Of a DNA stretch of 64,000 nt, positions 63,939 to 64,000 are shown one piece after another; position 1 is the first letter of the stretch, and every line of letters starts with the position of its first letter. The notes under the pieces were generated by a model. That model saw only the letters and a list, made by a program, of their open reading frames with translations, did no database searches and had not been told where the DNA came from. Location of the stretch: assembly GCF_001957135.1 (NCBI RefSeq), contig NZ_MPHK01000012.1, forward strand, positions 1-64,000. Reading direction: 5' to 3'. A program made the translations under genes and the position numbers. This DNA is from Shewanella sp. UCD-KL21 (GTDB lineage Bacteria > Pseudomonadota > Gammaproteobacteria > Enterobacterales > Shewanellaceae).

Positions 63939-64000
63939 TATTGAGTCTCTAACTTTGTTTTTATGATTAACTAAAAACAGTTTAAAAAGCGGCCATTGCC

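Overview
The window looks like chromosomal DNA of a Shewanella-type marine gammaproteobacterium. The evidence is gene order and protein resemblance only: gapB / DUF2989 lipoprotein / gapA / nadA / bkdA1A2B, a complete hya-hyp [NiFe] hydrogenase cluster beside a multihaem cytochrome c, and the conserved pgm-seqA / ybfF-ybfE-fldA block. The DNA is moderately AT-rich and no database search was possible.

Layout. 1-276: C-terminal end of an IS4-type transposase, cut by the window edge. 353-12,659: central metabolism (two GAPDHs, quinolinate synthase, branched-chain 2-oxoacid dehydrogenase, AstE) and redox repair (MsrA, TrxB), plus an acetyltransferase. 12,758-15,894: the translation operon thrS-infC-rpmI-rplT, read leftward, with a tRNA-Thr-mimicking leader and an AUA-initiated infC. 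16,283-18,567: small CPXCG protein, riboflavin synthase, MATE exporter. 18,771-31,818: a tandem tRNA-Val(GAC) pair whose second copy is split by a 12.87-kb integrative element. 32,116-40,752: Nudix-type regulator, tandem repeat, galE, an RND efflux pair and a frameshifted nucleotide phosphodiesterase. 41,384-56,270: octahaem cytochrome, then hyaA-hyaB-hyaC-hyaD, a HypF-like paralogue, hypF-B-C-D-E-A and a His-rich mini-protein, behind an FNR-type promoter and ending at a strong terminator. 56,741-63,938: DUF1800/DUF1501 pair, pgm, seqA, ybfF, DUF2788, ybfE, fldA.

The most unusual part is the element at 18,873-31,780. A 41-bp direct repeat covers the 5' half of tRNA-Val through the last base of the anticodon loop, so the element regenerates the 5' half of the gene rather than the commoner 3' end. 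Its tyrosine integrase lies next to the right end. Nearly all of its genes read leftward, each behind an AAGGA-type ribosome-binding site, and most have no family I can name. Recognisable pieces are an HNH/AP2-like phage protein, an AP2-like protein, a DUF736-like protein, a winged-helix-like protein and a two-TM coiled-coil membrane protein. Several short genes (33-57 codons) were found by reading the gaps. An origin-like region (two consensus DnaA boxes exactly 320 bp apart, a near-match, tandem GATC-containing repeats) lies upstream of a 329-aa protein that I propose, by position only, as a replication initiator. No capsid, terminase, portal, relaxase or known Rep was recognised, so an integrative plasmid or a phage satellite of undescribed type are the leading readings.

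Elsewhere the genes form known pathways. HyaD and the Hyp proteins build the hydrogenase, with the HypF paralogue as an unexplained extra part. BkdA1A2B feeds branched-chain catabolism under a candidate LiuR operator. ThrRS probably represses its own operon. SeqA may bind a GATC cluster in its own promoter region.
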